In this document: positions 8,411-16,546 of the stretch, one piece after another
Numbering within the stretch: position 1 is the stretch's first letter
How the letters are laid out: every line of letters begins with the position of its first letter
DNA from: Bog-877 sp050734135
GTDB lineage: Bacteria > Chloroflexota > Dormibacteria > Aeolococcales > Bog-877
DNA length: 64,000 nucleotides
Direction of reading: 5' to 3'
Assembly: GCA_050734135.1 (NCBI GenBank)
Contig: JBOHUG010000070.1
Coordinates: 132,870 to 196,869 of the forward strand
Made by a program: the position numbers and the translations under genes
The notes under the pieces: model-generated
Seen by the model: only the letters and a program-made list of their open reading frames with translations
The model's database searches: none
Told to the model about the DNA's origin: nothing

Positions 8411-10717
8411 CTAAGAGTTGGTCGGAGAGACCGCGGACAGCTCGGCTGCAACCTGCCGTGCCGCCCCGACGAGGTTGCGCAGCGAGGGTTCGACCTCCGC
8501 CCAAGTCCGGGTCTTGAGACCGCAGTCGGGATTGGCCCACAGGCGGTCAGCGGGAATCATCGAGACCGCCTTCCGCAGCCGCAGCGCCATCTCCTCGACC
8601 GATGGCACCAGCGGTGAATGGATGTCGTAGACCCCTGGTCCCACCTCGTTGGTGTAGCCGTGATCGGCGAAGGCCTGCAGCAAGGACATGGCGGAGCGGG
8701 CCGCCTCGATGAAGAGGACATCAGCATCCAGCTCGGCGATCGCGTCCATGATGTCCTCGAACTCCGAGTAGCACATGTGGGTGTGGATCTGAGTTTGGGC
8801 CCCAGCCCCGGCAGCGGTGAGGCGGAAGCTGTCCACCGACCAGCGCAAATAGCCGGGCTGCTCGGTGCGATGCAGGGGCAATCCCTCGCGGAGGGCCGGC
8901 TCGTCGATCTGGATCACGCTGATGCCGGCCGCCTCCAGGTCAGCCACCTCGTCCCGCAACGCCATCGCGATCTGGGCACAGGTCTTGCTGCGCTCTTGGT
9001 CATCGCGGACGAAGGACCACTGCAAGATGGTCACCGGTCCCGTCAGCATCCCCTTGACGGGGCGCCCAGTGAGGCTCTGAGCGAATACCGTCCAGCGCAC
9101 CGTCATGGGGTGGGGACGGGAGACATCTCCGTACACGATCGGCGGCTTGGCGCAGCGGGAGCCATAGGACTGTACCCACCCGTGCCGGGTGGTCACGTAG
9201 CCATCCAGCTGCTCGGCGAAGTACTCGACCATGTCGTTGCGCTCCGGCTCCCCATGAACCAGTACGTCGAGACCGATCTCCTCTTGGAACTTCACGACTC
9301 GGCGGATCTCGGCCTCCATCAGGCAGTCGTACCCGGCCTGGTCGATCTCACCGCGGCGCAGCTTGGCCCGCGCCTGGCGCAATTCCGGAATCTGCGGGAA
9401 AGAGCCGATGGTGGTGGTCGGCAAAGGTGGCAAGGAGACGCCTTGGCGCCAGATCATGCGCCGGGCGGGACCGTCGCCGGGGCGGGTGAGCTGATCGGCG
9501 GTGACCCGCGCCATCCGGGCCCGCACGCTCTGATTGGTAACCCGCGGGGACCGGCGGCGGGTGGCGCACGCCTCCCGGCTGGCTGCCAGCCGAGCCTCGA
9601 CCTCTGGCCGCCCCTGATCGGCGCGGGCCAGGCAGTTCACTTCCTCCAGCTTCTCCTCCGCGAACGCCAGCCACGAGCGGAGTTCCGGGACGAGCTCGGT
9701 CTCTGGCTCCAGGCTCACCGGCACATGGAGCAGCGAGCAGGACGGTGCCACCAGCACCCGATCCGGGCCAAGCTTCGCCACCGCCTTGCGAATCTGGCCC
9801 AGGGCCGGGTCGGGATCGAGGCGCCAGACATTGTGCCCATCTACCACTCCCAGCGATAGGGCCATGTCTTCGCGCATCAACTCCAAGGCCGGATCCAGGT
9901 CGGCCGCACCGCGCACCAGGTCCAAGTGCACCGCATCGACCGGCAACGCCAGCGAGGTCGCCAGATTGCCGCCCATCCCGGAGAAGTAGGAGGCCAAGAG
10001 CAGCTTCAGTCCCGGCGCCGCCTGGCTGAGGGTCTGGTAACCGCGCTCCAGCGCCTCCAGCGCCTCCACTGGGAGGTCCTGGCTGAGGCATGGCTCGTCG
10101 ATCTGAACCCAGACCGCACCAGCCTGCCGGAGCTCGATCAGAAGCTGGCAGTAGACCGGTATCAAGGAGTCGAGGAACTGGAGGTTTGAGCCACCAGCCA
10201 CCGGCCCGCGGCTGAGCCGGAGAAAGGTCACCGGCCCGACTAGCACTGGTCGGGTCTGGATCCCCAGCGCCTTAGCTTCCAAGAACTCGGCGATGGGCTT
10301 GCGCGAGGCGAGATGGAATTCCTGACCTTCAGCGAGTTCTGGGACCAAGTAGTGGTAGTTGGTGTCAAACCACTTGGTCATGTCGAGCGCTGCCACCTCC
10401 GTCTCCCCTCTCGAGCCCCTGGCCATGCCGAACATGAGATCGAGGTCGGGGACTCCTCCCGACCAGTTGAACCGGGCTGGCACCGCTCCCACGGTCAGTG
10501 CTGCGTCGAGCACGTGGTCGTAGAGAGAGAAGTCATTGCTCGGTATGTGCTCGATCCCCGCCGCCTGCTGGCGGCGCCAGCGATCGGCTTTGAGGCCGGC
10601 GGTCTCGGCCAGCAGCTGCTCCTCCGACAGCCGCCTGGACCAATAGCCCTCGAGGGCTCGTTTCAACTCCCGGGATCGCCCAATGCGCGGGAATCCCAGG
10701 ATGCTAGCTATCGGCAT
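8411..10717 (-). CDS. metE: Cobalamin-independent methionine synthase
   Basis: 768-residue 5-methyltetrahydropteroyltriglutamate-homocysteine methyltransferase, the last step of methionine synthesis without B12. Both halves of the enzyme are present: the N-terminal barrel begins LGFPRIGRSRELK, and the catalytic barrel carries the zinc ligands His and Cys in IHTHMCYSE (about 645-647) and the later Cys in NPDCGLKTR (about 730). Full length. Only about 100 bp separate it from clpX, too short for the cobalamin riboswitch that often controls metE in actinobacteria, and I see no such fold. It ends 20 bp before valS begins. Confidence 0.97.
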   Translation of the reverse strand: MPIASILGFPRIGRSRELKRALEGYWSRRLSEEQLLAETAGLKADRWRRQQAAGIEHIPSNDFSLYDHVLDAALTVGAVPARFNWSGGVPDLDLMFGMARGSRGETEVAALDMTKWFDTNYHYLVPELAEGQEFHLASRKPIAEFLEAKALGIQTRPVLVGPVTFLRLSRGPVAGGSNLQFLDSLIPVYCQLLIELRQAGAVWVQIDEPCLSQDLPVEALEALERGYQTLSQAAPGLKLLLASYFSGMGGNLATSLALPVDAVHLDLVRGAADLDPALELMREDMALSLGVVDGHNVWRLDPDPALGQIRKAVAKLGPDRVLVAPSCSLLHVPVSLEPETELVPELRSWLAFAEEKLEEVNCLARADQGRPEVEARLAASREACATRRRSPRVTNQSVRARMARVTADQLTRPGDGPARRMIWRQGVSLPPLPTTTIGSFPQIPELRQARAKLRRGEIDQAGYDCLMEAEIRRVVKFQEEIGLDVLVHGEPERNDMVEYFAEQLDGYVTTRHGWVQSYGSRCAKPPIVYGDVSRPHPMTVRWTVFAQSLTGRPVKGMLTGPVTILQWSFVRDDQERSKTCAQIAMALRDEVADLEAAGISVIQIDEPALREGLPLHRTEQPGYLRWSVDSFRLTAAGAGAQTQIHTHMCYSEFEDIMDAIAELDADVLFIEAARSAMSLLQAFADHGYTNEVGPGVYDIHSPLVPSVEEMALRLRKAVSMIPADRLWANPDCGLKTRTWAEVEPSLRNLVGAARQVAAELSAVSPTNS

Positions 10718-10817
10718 TGATCAGATCCTCGAAGATGCCGGTGCGCGCCACTGCGCAACTCAGCGGGAATGGCTCCCCAGTCTAACCGGAGCACCGAGCG
10801 CCAGGGGCTCCCCACGG

Positions 10818-12077
10818 TCAGGCTGTGGCGGCTTGCGGCTCCTCGTCGCGGAACAGCTCAGGCTCGATCGCCTCCAAGATCGATCGCTCGGTGATGACGC
10901 AGCGCTTGATCTCAGGATGCGACGGCACATCGAACATGCTGTTGAGCAGGACCGACTCCAGGATGCTCTTCAACCCCCTGGCCCCAGTACCCAACGCCAG
11001 GGCCTTGCGGGCGATCGCGCTAAGCGCCGCCGGCTCGAAGATGAGCTCCACGTCGTCGAGCGAGAAAAACTTCTGGTACTGCTTGACGAAAGCGTTCTTG
11101 GGTTCCGTGAGCACCCTGGTGATGTCGTCCTCGTCCAGGCAGTCAAGGGTGACGGTGATCGGCAATCGGCCCACGAATTCGGGGATCAATCCGTAACGCA
11201 ACAGGTCCTGCGCCGAGAGCTCGTGAAGAATCTTCGCGTTCTCCTTGGTGCGGGTACCCGCCTGGGCGCTTCCGAATCCGATCGTGCGCTGCCCAACCCG
11301 CTGGTCGATGATTCGCTCCAGGCCGTCAAAGGCGCCGCCGCAGAGAAAGAGGATGTTAGCGGTGTTGATTTGAATGAAATCTTGATGGGGGTGCTTGCGC
11401 CCACCTTGGGGAGGTACATTCGCCACCGTGCCCTCGAGGATTTTCAGGAGGGCCTGCTGGACGCCCTCCCCGGAAACGTCCCGGGTAATCGAGGGATTGT
11501 CAGACTTGCGAGAAATCTTGTCGATTTCGTCGATGTAGATGATTCCCCGTTCCGCTCGCGCGATGTCAAAATCTGCCGCCTGAATCAGGCGCAGCAGGAT
11601 GTTCTCGACATCCTCTCCGACGTAGCCCGCCTCGGTGAGCGAGGTAGCGTCGGCAATCGAGAAAGGGACGTCGAGAATCCGGGCCAGGGTTTGAGCGAGC
11701 AGGGTCTTGCCGCAGCCGGTCGGGCCCACCAGCAGGACGTTGGATTTCTGCAGCTCGACATCGCCGGACTCGCGGGCACTGTTGATCCGCTTGTAATGGT
11801 TGTAGACGGCGACTGAGAGCACCCGCTTGGCCTGATCCTGACCCACCACGTACTGGTTGAGCGAGGTCCAGATCGCCTGCGGATTCGGCACCACATTACT
11901 GCGGGAGCGCCGGACCGGAGTGACCCGGGAGTCCTCCTCCAACACCTCCTGGCACAGCTCGATGCACTGGTCACAGATGTAGACACCCGGCCCGGCGATG
12001 AGTTTGCGCACCTGCTCCTGGCCCTTGTTACAGAAGGAGCAACGGGTGTGGCGCCGCCGATCCTCCCGCTCGGTCAT
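10818..12077 (-). CDS. clpX: ATP-dependent Clp protease ATPase subunit ClpX
   Basis: 419-residue AAA+ unfoldase that recognises tagged or specific substrates and feeds them into ClpP. The N-terminal C4 zinc-binding dimerisation domain is intact (CSFC near 13-16, CDQC near 35-38). It is followed by Walker A GPTGCGKT, Walker B with IIYIDEIDKI, the RKSDNPS region and the sensor/C-terminal domain with GARGLKSILE. The start overlaps by 4 bases the stop of an upstream mini-gene that itself resembles the ClpX zinc domain; clpP lies just beyond it, so clpP, the mini-gene and clpX look like one transcript. Confidence 0.97.
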   Translation of the reverse strand: MTEREDRRRHTRCSFCNKGQEQVRKLIAGPGVYICDQCIELCQEVLEEDSRVTPVRRSRSNVVPNPQAIWTSLNQYVVGQDQAKRVLSVAVYNHYKRINSARESGDVELQKSNVLLVGPTGCGKTLLAQTLARILDVPFSIADATSLTEAGYVGEDVENILLRLIQAADFDIARAERGIIYIDEIDKISRKSDNPSITRDVSGEGVQQALLKILEGTVANVPPQGGRKHPHQDFIQINTANILFLCGGAFDGLERIIDQRVGQRTIGFGSAQAGTRTKENAKILHELSAQDLLRYGLIPEFVGRLPITVTLDCLDEDDITRVLTEPKNAFVKQYQKFFSLDDVELIFEPAALSAIARKALALGTGARGLKSILESVLLNSMFDVPSHPEIKRCVITERSILEAIEPELFRDEEPQAATA

Positions 12078-12295
12078 GCCGCATCCCCTCCGCCAGGGCG
12101 ATGCAGCTGCTGCGCCGCCCGCTCCACGCAGCCGGGACAGATCACGACACCGGCCGGTTGCCGACCGCGGGCGACGGCCGCGGTGCTGGTCAGGCTGCCG
12201 CAGAAGTCGCAGCGCTGACCGGGACTCCGCACTAGCAGCGGTGGCTGGCGGAGGCCCCGTCCCGCTCCTGAGTTCCGCGTCTCTCGAACAGTCAA
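12074..12295 (-). CDS. Small ClpX-type zinc-finger-like protein
   Basis: 73-residue protein with two CxxC pairs, CDFCG (about residues 28-32) and CPGCVE (about 52-57), separated like those of the ClpX zinc-binding domain; the hydrophobic VI before the second pair matches YI in ClpX. It has no AAA+ domain. It lies between clpP and clpX and overlaps clpX by 4 bases, so it is almost surely co-translated with it. The start is TTG 12293-12295 with AGAGGA six or so bases upstream. Role unknown: it could be a ClpX adaptor or dimerisation competitor, a duplicated domain left from a gene rearrangement, or an unrelated zinc ribbon. That it binds zinc is inferred from the four cysteines. Confidence 0.65.
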   Translation of the reverse strand: MTVRETRNSGAGRGLRQPPLLVRSPGQRCDFCGSLTSTAAVARGRQPAGVVICPGCVERAAQQLHRPGGGDAA

Positions 12296-12319
12296 ATTAA
12301 TCCTCTGGGTCGGGCCCGG

Positions 12320-13015
12320 CTACCGCGCTGAGGAACTCTTCTCCGCACCGGGAATGGCGGCGGCGGCAACCCGCTCCGGCACCGGTGCCGGGGGTTCCGA
12401 GATCTCTTCTTGCGCGACCACCTGGTCCAGCCCCCGATGGCCAGTGATGATGTGGTCGATCAGCCCATATTCCTTGGCCTCGTCCGGCGACATGTAGAAG
12501 TCGCGGTCCGAGTCGCGGGTGATCTGGTCCACCGGCTTGCCGGTGTGGTGAGCCAGGATCTGGTCCAGGATCCTCCGCAGCCGGAGTATCTCCTGGGCCT
12601 GGATCTGGATGTCAGAGGCCTGTCCCTGGAAACCACCGGATGGCTGGTGCATCATGATCCGGGTGTTGGGAAGGCTGAATCGGAGCCCCTTGTCGCCCCC
12701 CGCCAGCAGCAGGCAGGCGAATGAGGCCGCCAGCCCCATGCAGAAGGTACTCACCCGAGGCTTGACGTACTGCATCGTGTCGTAGATCGCCAGGCCGGCC
12801 GAGACCGAGCCCCCCGGGCTATTGATATAGAGGTTGATGTCCCGTTCGGGGTCCTCACTCTCCAGGTACAGCATCTGGGCCATCACCAAGTTGGCGATCT
12901 GGTCGTCAATGGGGGTGCCCACGAAGATGATCCGGTCCTTCAGGAGCCGCGAGTAGATGTCGAAGGCGCGCTCGCCCCGGCTGGTTGTCTCGATGACCAT
13001 CGGAACGAGGGCCAT
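12320..13015 (-). CDS. clpP: ATP-dependent Clp protease proteolytic subunit
   Basis: 231-residue serine peptidase forming the 14-mer barrel of the Clp protease. Catalytic Ser lies in GLAASFAC (near residue 95; the more usual form is GxAASMG), His in MMHQP (near 122), and Asp in the SDRDFYMSP region (near 170), so the triad is intact. I chose ATG 13013-13015, directly after a strong AGGAGGAG ribosome site, rather than an upstream in-frame start that would add 13 residues. The C-terminus carries a Pro/Ala-rich tail of roughly 30 residues beyond the conserved core. First gene of the clpP - zinc mini-gene - clpX unit. Confidence 0.97.
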   Translation of the reverse strand: MALVPMVIETTSRGERAFDIYSRLLKDRIIFVGTPIDDQIANLVMAQMLYLESEDPERDINLYINSPGGSVSAGLAIYDTMQYVKPRVSTFCMGLAASFACLLLAGGDKGLRFSLPNTRIMMHQPSGGFQGQASDIQIQAQEILRLRRILDQILAHHTGKPVDQITRDSDRDFYMSPDEAKEYGLIDHIITGHRGLDQVVAQEEISEPPAPVPERVAAAAIPGAEKSSSAR

Positions 13016-13072
13016 GATCTCCTCCTCGTGTCGCGGGATGTCCGGGACCGACACTTCCGGGCCGGCACCGCG

Positions 13073-13078
13073 AGTATA
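13073..13078 (-). promoter_or_regulatory. Candidate -10 element upstream of clpP
   Basis: TATACT on the minus strand, 58 bp before the clpP start, within the short gap after tig. No good -35 hexamer is seen at 16-18 bp spacing. The same octamer TATACTCG occurs upstream of the neighbouring tRNA-Leu, which supports a shared sigma-factor -10, but there is no experimental support. Confidence 0.4.
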
Positions 13079-13094
13079 CCCAGGGGTTCGGAAT

Positions 13095-14414
13095 CTATCC
13101 CCGAGCTGGTTCCGCCCCTGACTCGCCGTTGGCCAGCGCCGCTACCCGGCGCCGGGCCGAGCCCAGCAGCAGTTCCCGGCGCAGTGGTTCCCGGGCGCGC
13201 CGGCGACTCTCTTTGGACGCACCTCGAGAGAATATCCGGGCCAAATTCTCGTCCAGCTCCTGGTCGGTGACCTGAAGCTCCTCGCGCCGGGCCACCTGCC
13301 CCAAGATCAACTCCAGCTGCACCCGCTCCACCGCGGGCTGACGGCGCTCCCCTCGCAGCTGCTCCAACTGCTTGCCATCGGACATCAGCAGCTGTTCTAG
13401 CGAGATCCCCGAGGCCGAGAGACGCAGTTCCAGGTCCTTGATCTGGCGATCAATCTCCGCCTGGATCATGACCTCGGGCACCTCCACGCGGGAGATCGCG
13501 ACCAGCTCCTCCAGCGCCTTCACCTGCTGCGCCTGCTCATTCTCCAGCCGAGCTTCCTCGAACAGCTGTTCCCGAGCATACTCCCGCAGTTCACCCAGGT
13601 TCTCGCCATGGCCGGCAATTGCTGCCAGGTTGTCGTCCAGGGCCGGCAGCTCCTTGGCCTGGATCTGCTTGATATCGGCGGTGATCACCACCAATTCGCC
13701 CCGCAGCTCCTCGCGCCCGTACTCCTCGGGCAGGGTCAGGCTGAGGTCCACCGACTCCCCCACCCGAGCTCCAGCCAGCTGCTCCGCCATCCCCGGCAAC
13801 AGATCCCCCTGCTCCAGATCCAGGGTCTGCGGTTGCGAAGGAGTACCCACCAGGTCGCCGTTGTGGCGCATTGTCAGCTCGGCGGTGATTACATCGGTTG
13901 GCCCCGCCTCTCGTTGGCTGGCATCCTCCAGTTGGGCATAGCGCTGGCGCAGCACCGCCAGGGTGCGATCGACATCAGCGTCGGAGACCTGGGGGACCGC
14001 CACCGGCACCTTGATCTTCCGGTAGTCGCCGAGGTCCACCTCCGGACGGAGCACCACCGTCGCGGTGAAGCGAAAAGGCTCCCCTCGCTCGAGCACCACC
14101 TCACCGACGTCCGGGGTTGAGACCGGCTCCAGCTCGACTTGGGCGACGGCCCGAGACCAGATCTCAGGGAGCAGATCCTCGATGGCGTGCTGGCGGAGCG
14201 CGTCCCAGCCGACGGCCCGTTCCACCACCGCGGCGGGCGCCTTGCCGGGCCGGAAGCCAGGGAGTCGGTACTGACGCCCGAGGTGACCCAGCGCCAAACC
14301 CAGGGCTCGATCTACCTCCGACGCCGAGGCTTCGACGGTCAGCTTCGCCTGGGAACCGGGCAGGCGCTCCACGCCGACCCGCAGCTCCGCGACATCAGTT
14401 TTAATTGGGCTCAT
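13095..14414 (-). CDS. tig: Trigger factor, ribosome-associated chaperone
   Basis: 439-residue peptidyl-prolyl isomerase/chaperone that docks at the ribosomal exit tunnel. The N-terminal ribosome-binding domain contains the signature PGFRPGKAP (near residue 53), followed by a FKBP-type domain (DLEQGDLLPGMAEQLAG region) and a long helical C-terminal domain rich in Glu, Gln and Arg. Starting at ATG 14412-14414 gives a normal length; an open extension upstream would read through the tRNA-Leu gene and is not real. Lies upstream of clpP in the same orientation, the common tig-clpP-clpX order. Confidence 0.95.
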   Translation of the reverse strand: MSPIKTDVAELRVGVERLPGSQAKLTVEASASEVDRALGLALGHLGRQYRLPGFRPGKAPAAVVERAVGWDALRQHAIEDLLPEIWSRAVAQVELEPVSTPDVGEVVLERGEPFRFTATVVLRPEVDLGDYRKIKVPVAVPQVSDADVDRTLAVLRQRYAQLEDASQREAGPTDVITAELTMRHNGDLVGTPSQPQTLDLEQGDLLPGMAEQLAGARVGESVDLSLTLPEEYGREELRGELVVITADIKQIQAKELPALDDNLAAIAGHGENLGELREYAREQLFEEARLENEQAQQVKALEELVAISRVEVPEVMIQAEIDRQIKDLELRLSASGISLEQLLMSDGKQLEQLRGERRQPAVERVQLELILGQVARREELQVTDQELDENLARIFSRGASKESRRRAREPLRRELLLGSARRRVAALANGESGAEPARG

Positions 14415-14439
14415 CCTGCTCTGGGTAAGCGTAGCGGTG

Positions 14440-14518
14440 CGCGGACCGAGGATCGAACTCGGACGGGTTACCCCACGGGGTTCTAAGCCCCGCGCGTCTA
14501 CCATTTCGCCATCCGCGC
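14440..14518 (-). tRNA. tRNA-Leu (anticodon UAG)
   Basis: Cloverleaf on the minus strand: acceptor GCGCGGA pairs with TCCGCGC, the anticodon loop has TAG flanked by GGGGCT and AACCCC, a long class II variable arm (GTGGGGTAACCCGT) is present as expected for leucine, and the T-arm is CCGAG-TTCGATC-CTCGG. The 3' CCA is not encoded: ACC is followed by G. Decodes CUA, and CUN by wobble. Confidence 0.93.
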
Positions 14519-14552
14519 CAGCCGGTTGCGGGGCAGCCGCAGCGCGGCGCCG

Positions 14553-14558
14553 AGTATA
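14553..14558 (-). promoter_or_regulatory. Candidate -10 element for tRNA-Leu
   Basis: TATACT followed by CG on the minus strand, about 35 bp upstream of the mature tRNA 5' end, in an otherwise GC-rich gap. The -35 region is poor. It shares the octamer TATACTCG with the candidate clpP promoter. Confidence 0.4.
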
Positions 14559-14740
14559 GCCATTCTCCCGCCGATCGACCGTCTAGAGGCTTCCGTCGGA
14601 AGGTGACTCGAAGTCAAGCAGCTAGCGCAAAGCGGAGCGGTGGCAGCTGAAACGGACGCCCTCGTACCCCGTTGTTAGGGGTGAGGGTAGGCCCCCGCCG
14701 CGGACGGCACAGCAGCCTATCGGATCAGGGAGGAACTGCC

Positions 14741-15169
14741 GTGAGCATGGAAGTGCAGGCACCACCGGACTACCAGCCGAGCCCGACACCAGCGGCGGAA
14801 ACGATTCAGGCCGACTCGGCCAACCGCCGTCGCCATCGTCCGCAGAGTTGGAGCGGCTGGCGCGGCTACCGGATCGGGGAGCTGATTCTGCTTAGCGTCT
14901 CGGTCGTCGACGCATTTTTGGCACTTGACTTTGTCTTCCGAGCAGGCGCCACCAGCCACGGCGGCTTCGTCTCGGTGGTCGACCGAGTTGGTGGTGCCTT
15001 GGCCAGTCCCTTCGCCGGTATTTTCCGGCCCGGTGTGCCCCAGGTCGGCCACACGACCTACTGGGCAGCGCTGCTGGCCTTGGTCGTTTACACCGTGGCG
15101 GCGATGGTGCTGCTCCGGCTGATGCACCTGGTCACCAGCCCCCGACGTCACCGGCCGGCCGCAGCCTGA
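14741..15169 (+). CDS. YggT-like small membrane protein
   Basis: 142-residue protein: a polar, basic N-terminal third, then a helix (ELILLSVSVVDAFLALDFVF), a loop containing SPFAGIFRP, and a second helix (YWAALLALVVYTVAAMVLLRLM) with a basic tail. The PFxxIFRP loop between helices and the final helix recall YggT-family proteins, often found beside division genes; this is a moderate match only. GTG 14741-14743 follows GGGAGGA with about 7 bases spacing; ATG at 14747 is the alternative start. Stands alone on the plus strand between two tRNA genes. Confidence 0.65.
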   Translation: MSMEVQAPPDYQPSPTPAAETIQADSANRRRHRPQSWSGWRGYRIGELILLSVSVVDAFLALDFVFRAGATSHGGFVSVVDRVGGALASPFAGIFRPGVPQVGHTTYWAALLALVVYTVAAMVLLRLMHLVTSPRRHRPAAA

Positions 15170-15252
15170 GACCCGCGTATCCAGGGCCGGGCGGGCTGGG
15201 TTTCCCGGCGCAACCTCGACACTGCTCGACACTGGCGGTCAGCGGCGATAGC

Positions 15253-15561
15253 ATGAGCAATAGGGTTGCTGGCGCTAGCAGCAGCGCTTCCCCGGGGCCG
15301 GATGACCCCTCCATGGAGGGTGGCATGGTGGAATTGGTGGGATCGCCGGTGGGGCGGGGGCTGGACGCCCGGCAGACGGTGGCCAAGATCGAGCAGAAGG
15401 CGCTCCAACTCTCGGCCTTGCTGAGAGAACTGGACAACCATCCGGTGAACTTTGAACCTGGGCTGCGCGACGAATTGGACGCGGTGCTCGACCAGCTGGG
15501 CTGCCGGATCGCGGCCACTCGGGCGCTGGAGCAGCGCCAGGCGAGCGCGGTCGCCGACTGA
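15253..15561 (+). CDS. Small helical hypothetical protein
   Basis: 102-residue protein, not recognised. The first 35 residues are Ser/Gly/Pro-rich and low-complexity; from about residue 38 it is predicted helical with heptad-like spacing (TVAKIEQKALQLSALLREL, then LRDELDAVLDQLGCRIAATRALEQRQ), so it may form a short coiled coil. It ends 38 bp before tRNA-Arg(ACG) in the same orientation, and the tRNA promoter overlaps its end. No signal peptide or catalytic motif. Confidence 0.55.
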   Translation: MSNRVAGASSSASPGPDDPSMEGGMVELVGSPVGRGLDARQTVAKIEQKALQLSALLRELDNHPVNFEPGLRDELDAVLDQLGCRIAATRALEQRQASAVAD

Positions 15562-15585
15562 CCGCTGCCGCCGAGGCACTAAAAT
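15558..15585 (+). promoter_or_regulatory. Promoter for tRNA-Arg(ACG)
   Basis: CTGACC (15558-15563) and TAAAAT (15580-15585) with a 16-bp spacer. The -10 ends 13 bp before the mature tRNA, leaving room for a short 5' leader. Overlaps the last codons of the preceding gene. Confidence 0.5.
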
Positions 15586-15598
15586 CCAACTCTCGCTG

Positions 15599-15677
15599 GC
15601 GCCCATAGCTCAGCCCGGATAGAGCACCAGACTACGGATCTGGGTTTGCGGGGGTTCAAATCCCTCTGGGCGCACCA
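15599..15677 (+). tRNA. tRNA-Arg (anticodon ACG)
   Basis: Acceptor GCGCCCA pairs fully with TGGGCGC; anticodon stem CCAGA/TCTGG with loop CTACGGA gives anticodon ACG, normally deaminated to ICG to read CGU, CGC and CGA. T-arm GGGGG-TTCAAAT-CCCTC. Discriminator A is followed by an encoded CCA at 15675-15677. Confidence 0.95.
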
Positions 15678-15738
15678 GTTTCCAGATCAAGGATGAGGTG
15701 CCTCGCCACTGGCCGACCTCGGTGGGTGAGGTACCAAC

Positions 15739-16342
15739 TCACGTTCGGCGACCGCCTCCTGCACCAGCGCGATTCTGGGCTTTCGCCGCCTGAGTTTGAA
15801 GTCGGAACAAAGCCGGTACCCGATGCTTCCCTTAGCAGGCGCGTAGTTCGGGGATCTTCCAATCGTTCCCGGTACTCACAGGGCGACACAGCTCTGACCC
15901 GCGCCGACACTCCATGCGAAAGCTGGGCTCACCGCTGCTCGCTCGGTAGTCCTTGGTGAGTTCCTCCCCGACAGCTATGTCTCGGCGCGCGGACAAGCGG
16001 AAAGCGTCGACCCACCAAGGGCTGGGGTCACACCTGTGGTTACCAAAGTGATGGGGCTGACCGTTCGGCGGGACGGGAACCACCCCGTCCCCGAAAGTGA
16101 TCGTGTCGATGTAACCAACCGTGGGTTCGTCGGGTTGCCGCCCGAAAAGAGAGATGAGTTCGGCTTCCGTGACAACCGAAGCGCCGACTCGCGACACCGT
16201 TATGGCGGCCGCGGACGGCCGCGGACGGCCGCGAGGATGCGACTGCCATCTGACCGGATAACGGCGAGCTAAACCGTGCGCTGCCCCACGAGCTGATTTG
16301 TGCTCGAGGGGAGCCACTGGCACGGCACGCGCGTGGCCCCAA
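15739..16342 (-). pseudogene. SET-domain protein methyltransferase, inactivated
   Basis: Remnant of a small bacterial SET-domain (lysine methyltransferase-like) gene. The C-terminal half keeps core features: HFGNHRCDP (usually NHSCDP), RRDIAVGEELTKDY, and a post-SET-like FRMECRRGSELCR (a Cys changed to Arg). Two lesions are visible. A TAA at 15832-15834 follows ELRAC, although the same frame continues with a family-like tail (GKHRVPALFRL) to 15739. Upstream, the N-terminal part (SPLSGQ) is in another frame; the shift lies exactly at a 10-bp tandem duplication (16211-16230), and deleting one copy restores one frame. The 5' end is uncertain. A sequencing error is possible but would have to occur twice. 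Confidence 0.65.
16211..16230 (+). repeat. 10-bp tandem duplication GCGGACGGCC x2
   Basis: Two perfect adjacent copies of GCGGACGGCC inside the SET pseudogene. Removing one copy rejoins the two reading frames on the minus strand, so the duplication is the likely frameshift mutation. Confidence 0.85.
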
Positions 16343-16546
16343 GCCACCCTTTCGGCCAGAAACTCGTCACACGTTCCGAGACCGACTCCTGGCTCGGGGG
16401 CCTCCGTCGCCCGGTCGGGCACAGCTCGTCGGCTCGGATCTTGCCGAACCGCGGTACCGAGATCTCGAGTACCGGACGACCGCGCCTGCGGCCCCGGTTT
16501 GCGCACACCAACCGCATTCCCTGTGCACTGGGTAATAACGCACCGG

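Noticed and set aside
10718..10817. Possible cobalamin or SAM riboswitch before metE
   Set aside because: Only about 100 bp are available after clpX and no B12-box or SAM-type core could be traced.
14415..14504. N-terminal extension of trigger factor
   Set aside because: Would be translated through the tRNA-Leu gene; ATG at 14414 gives the family-standard N-terminus.
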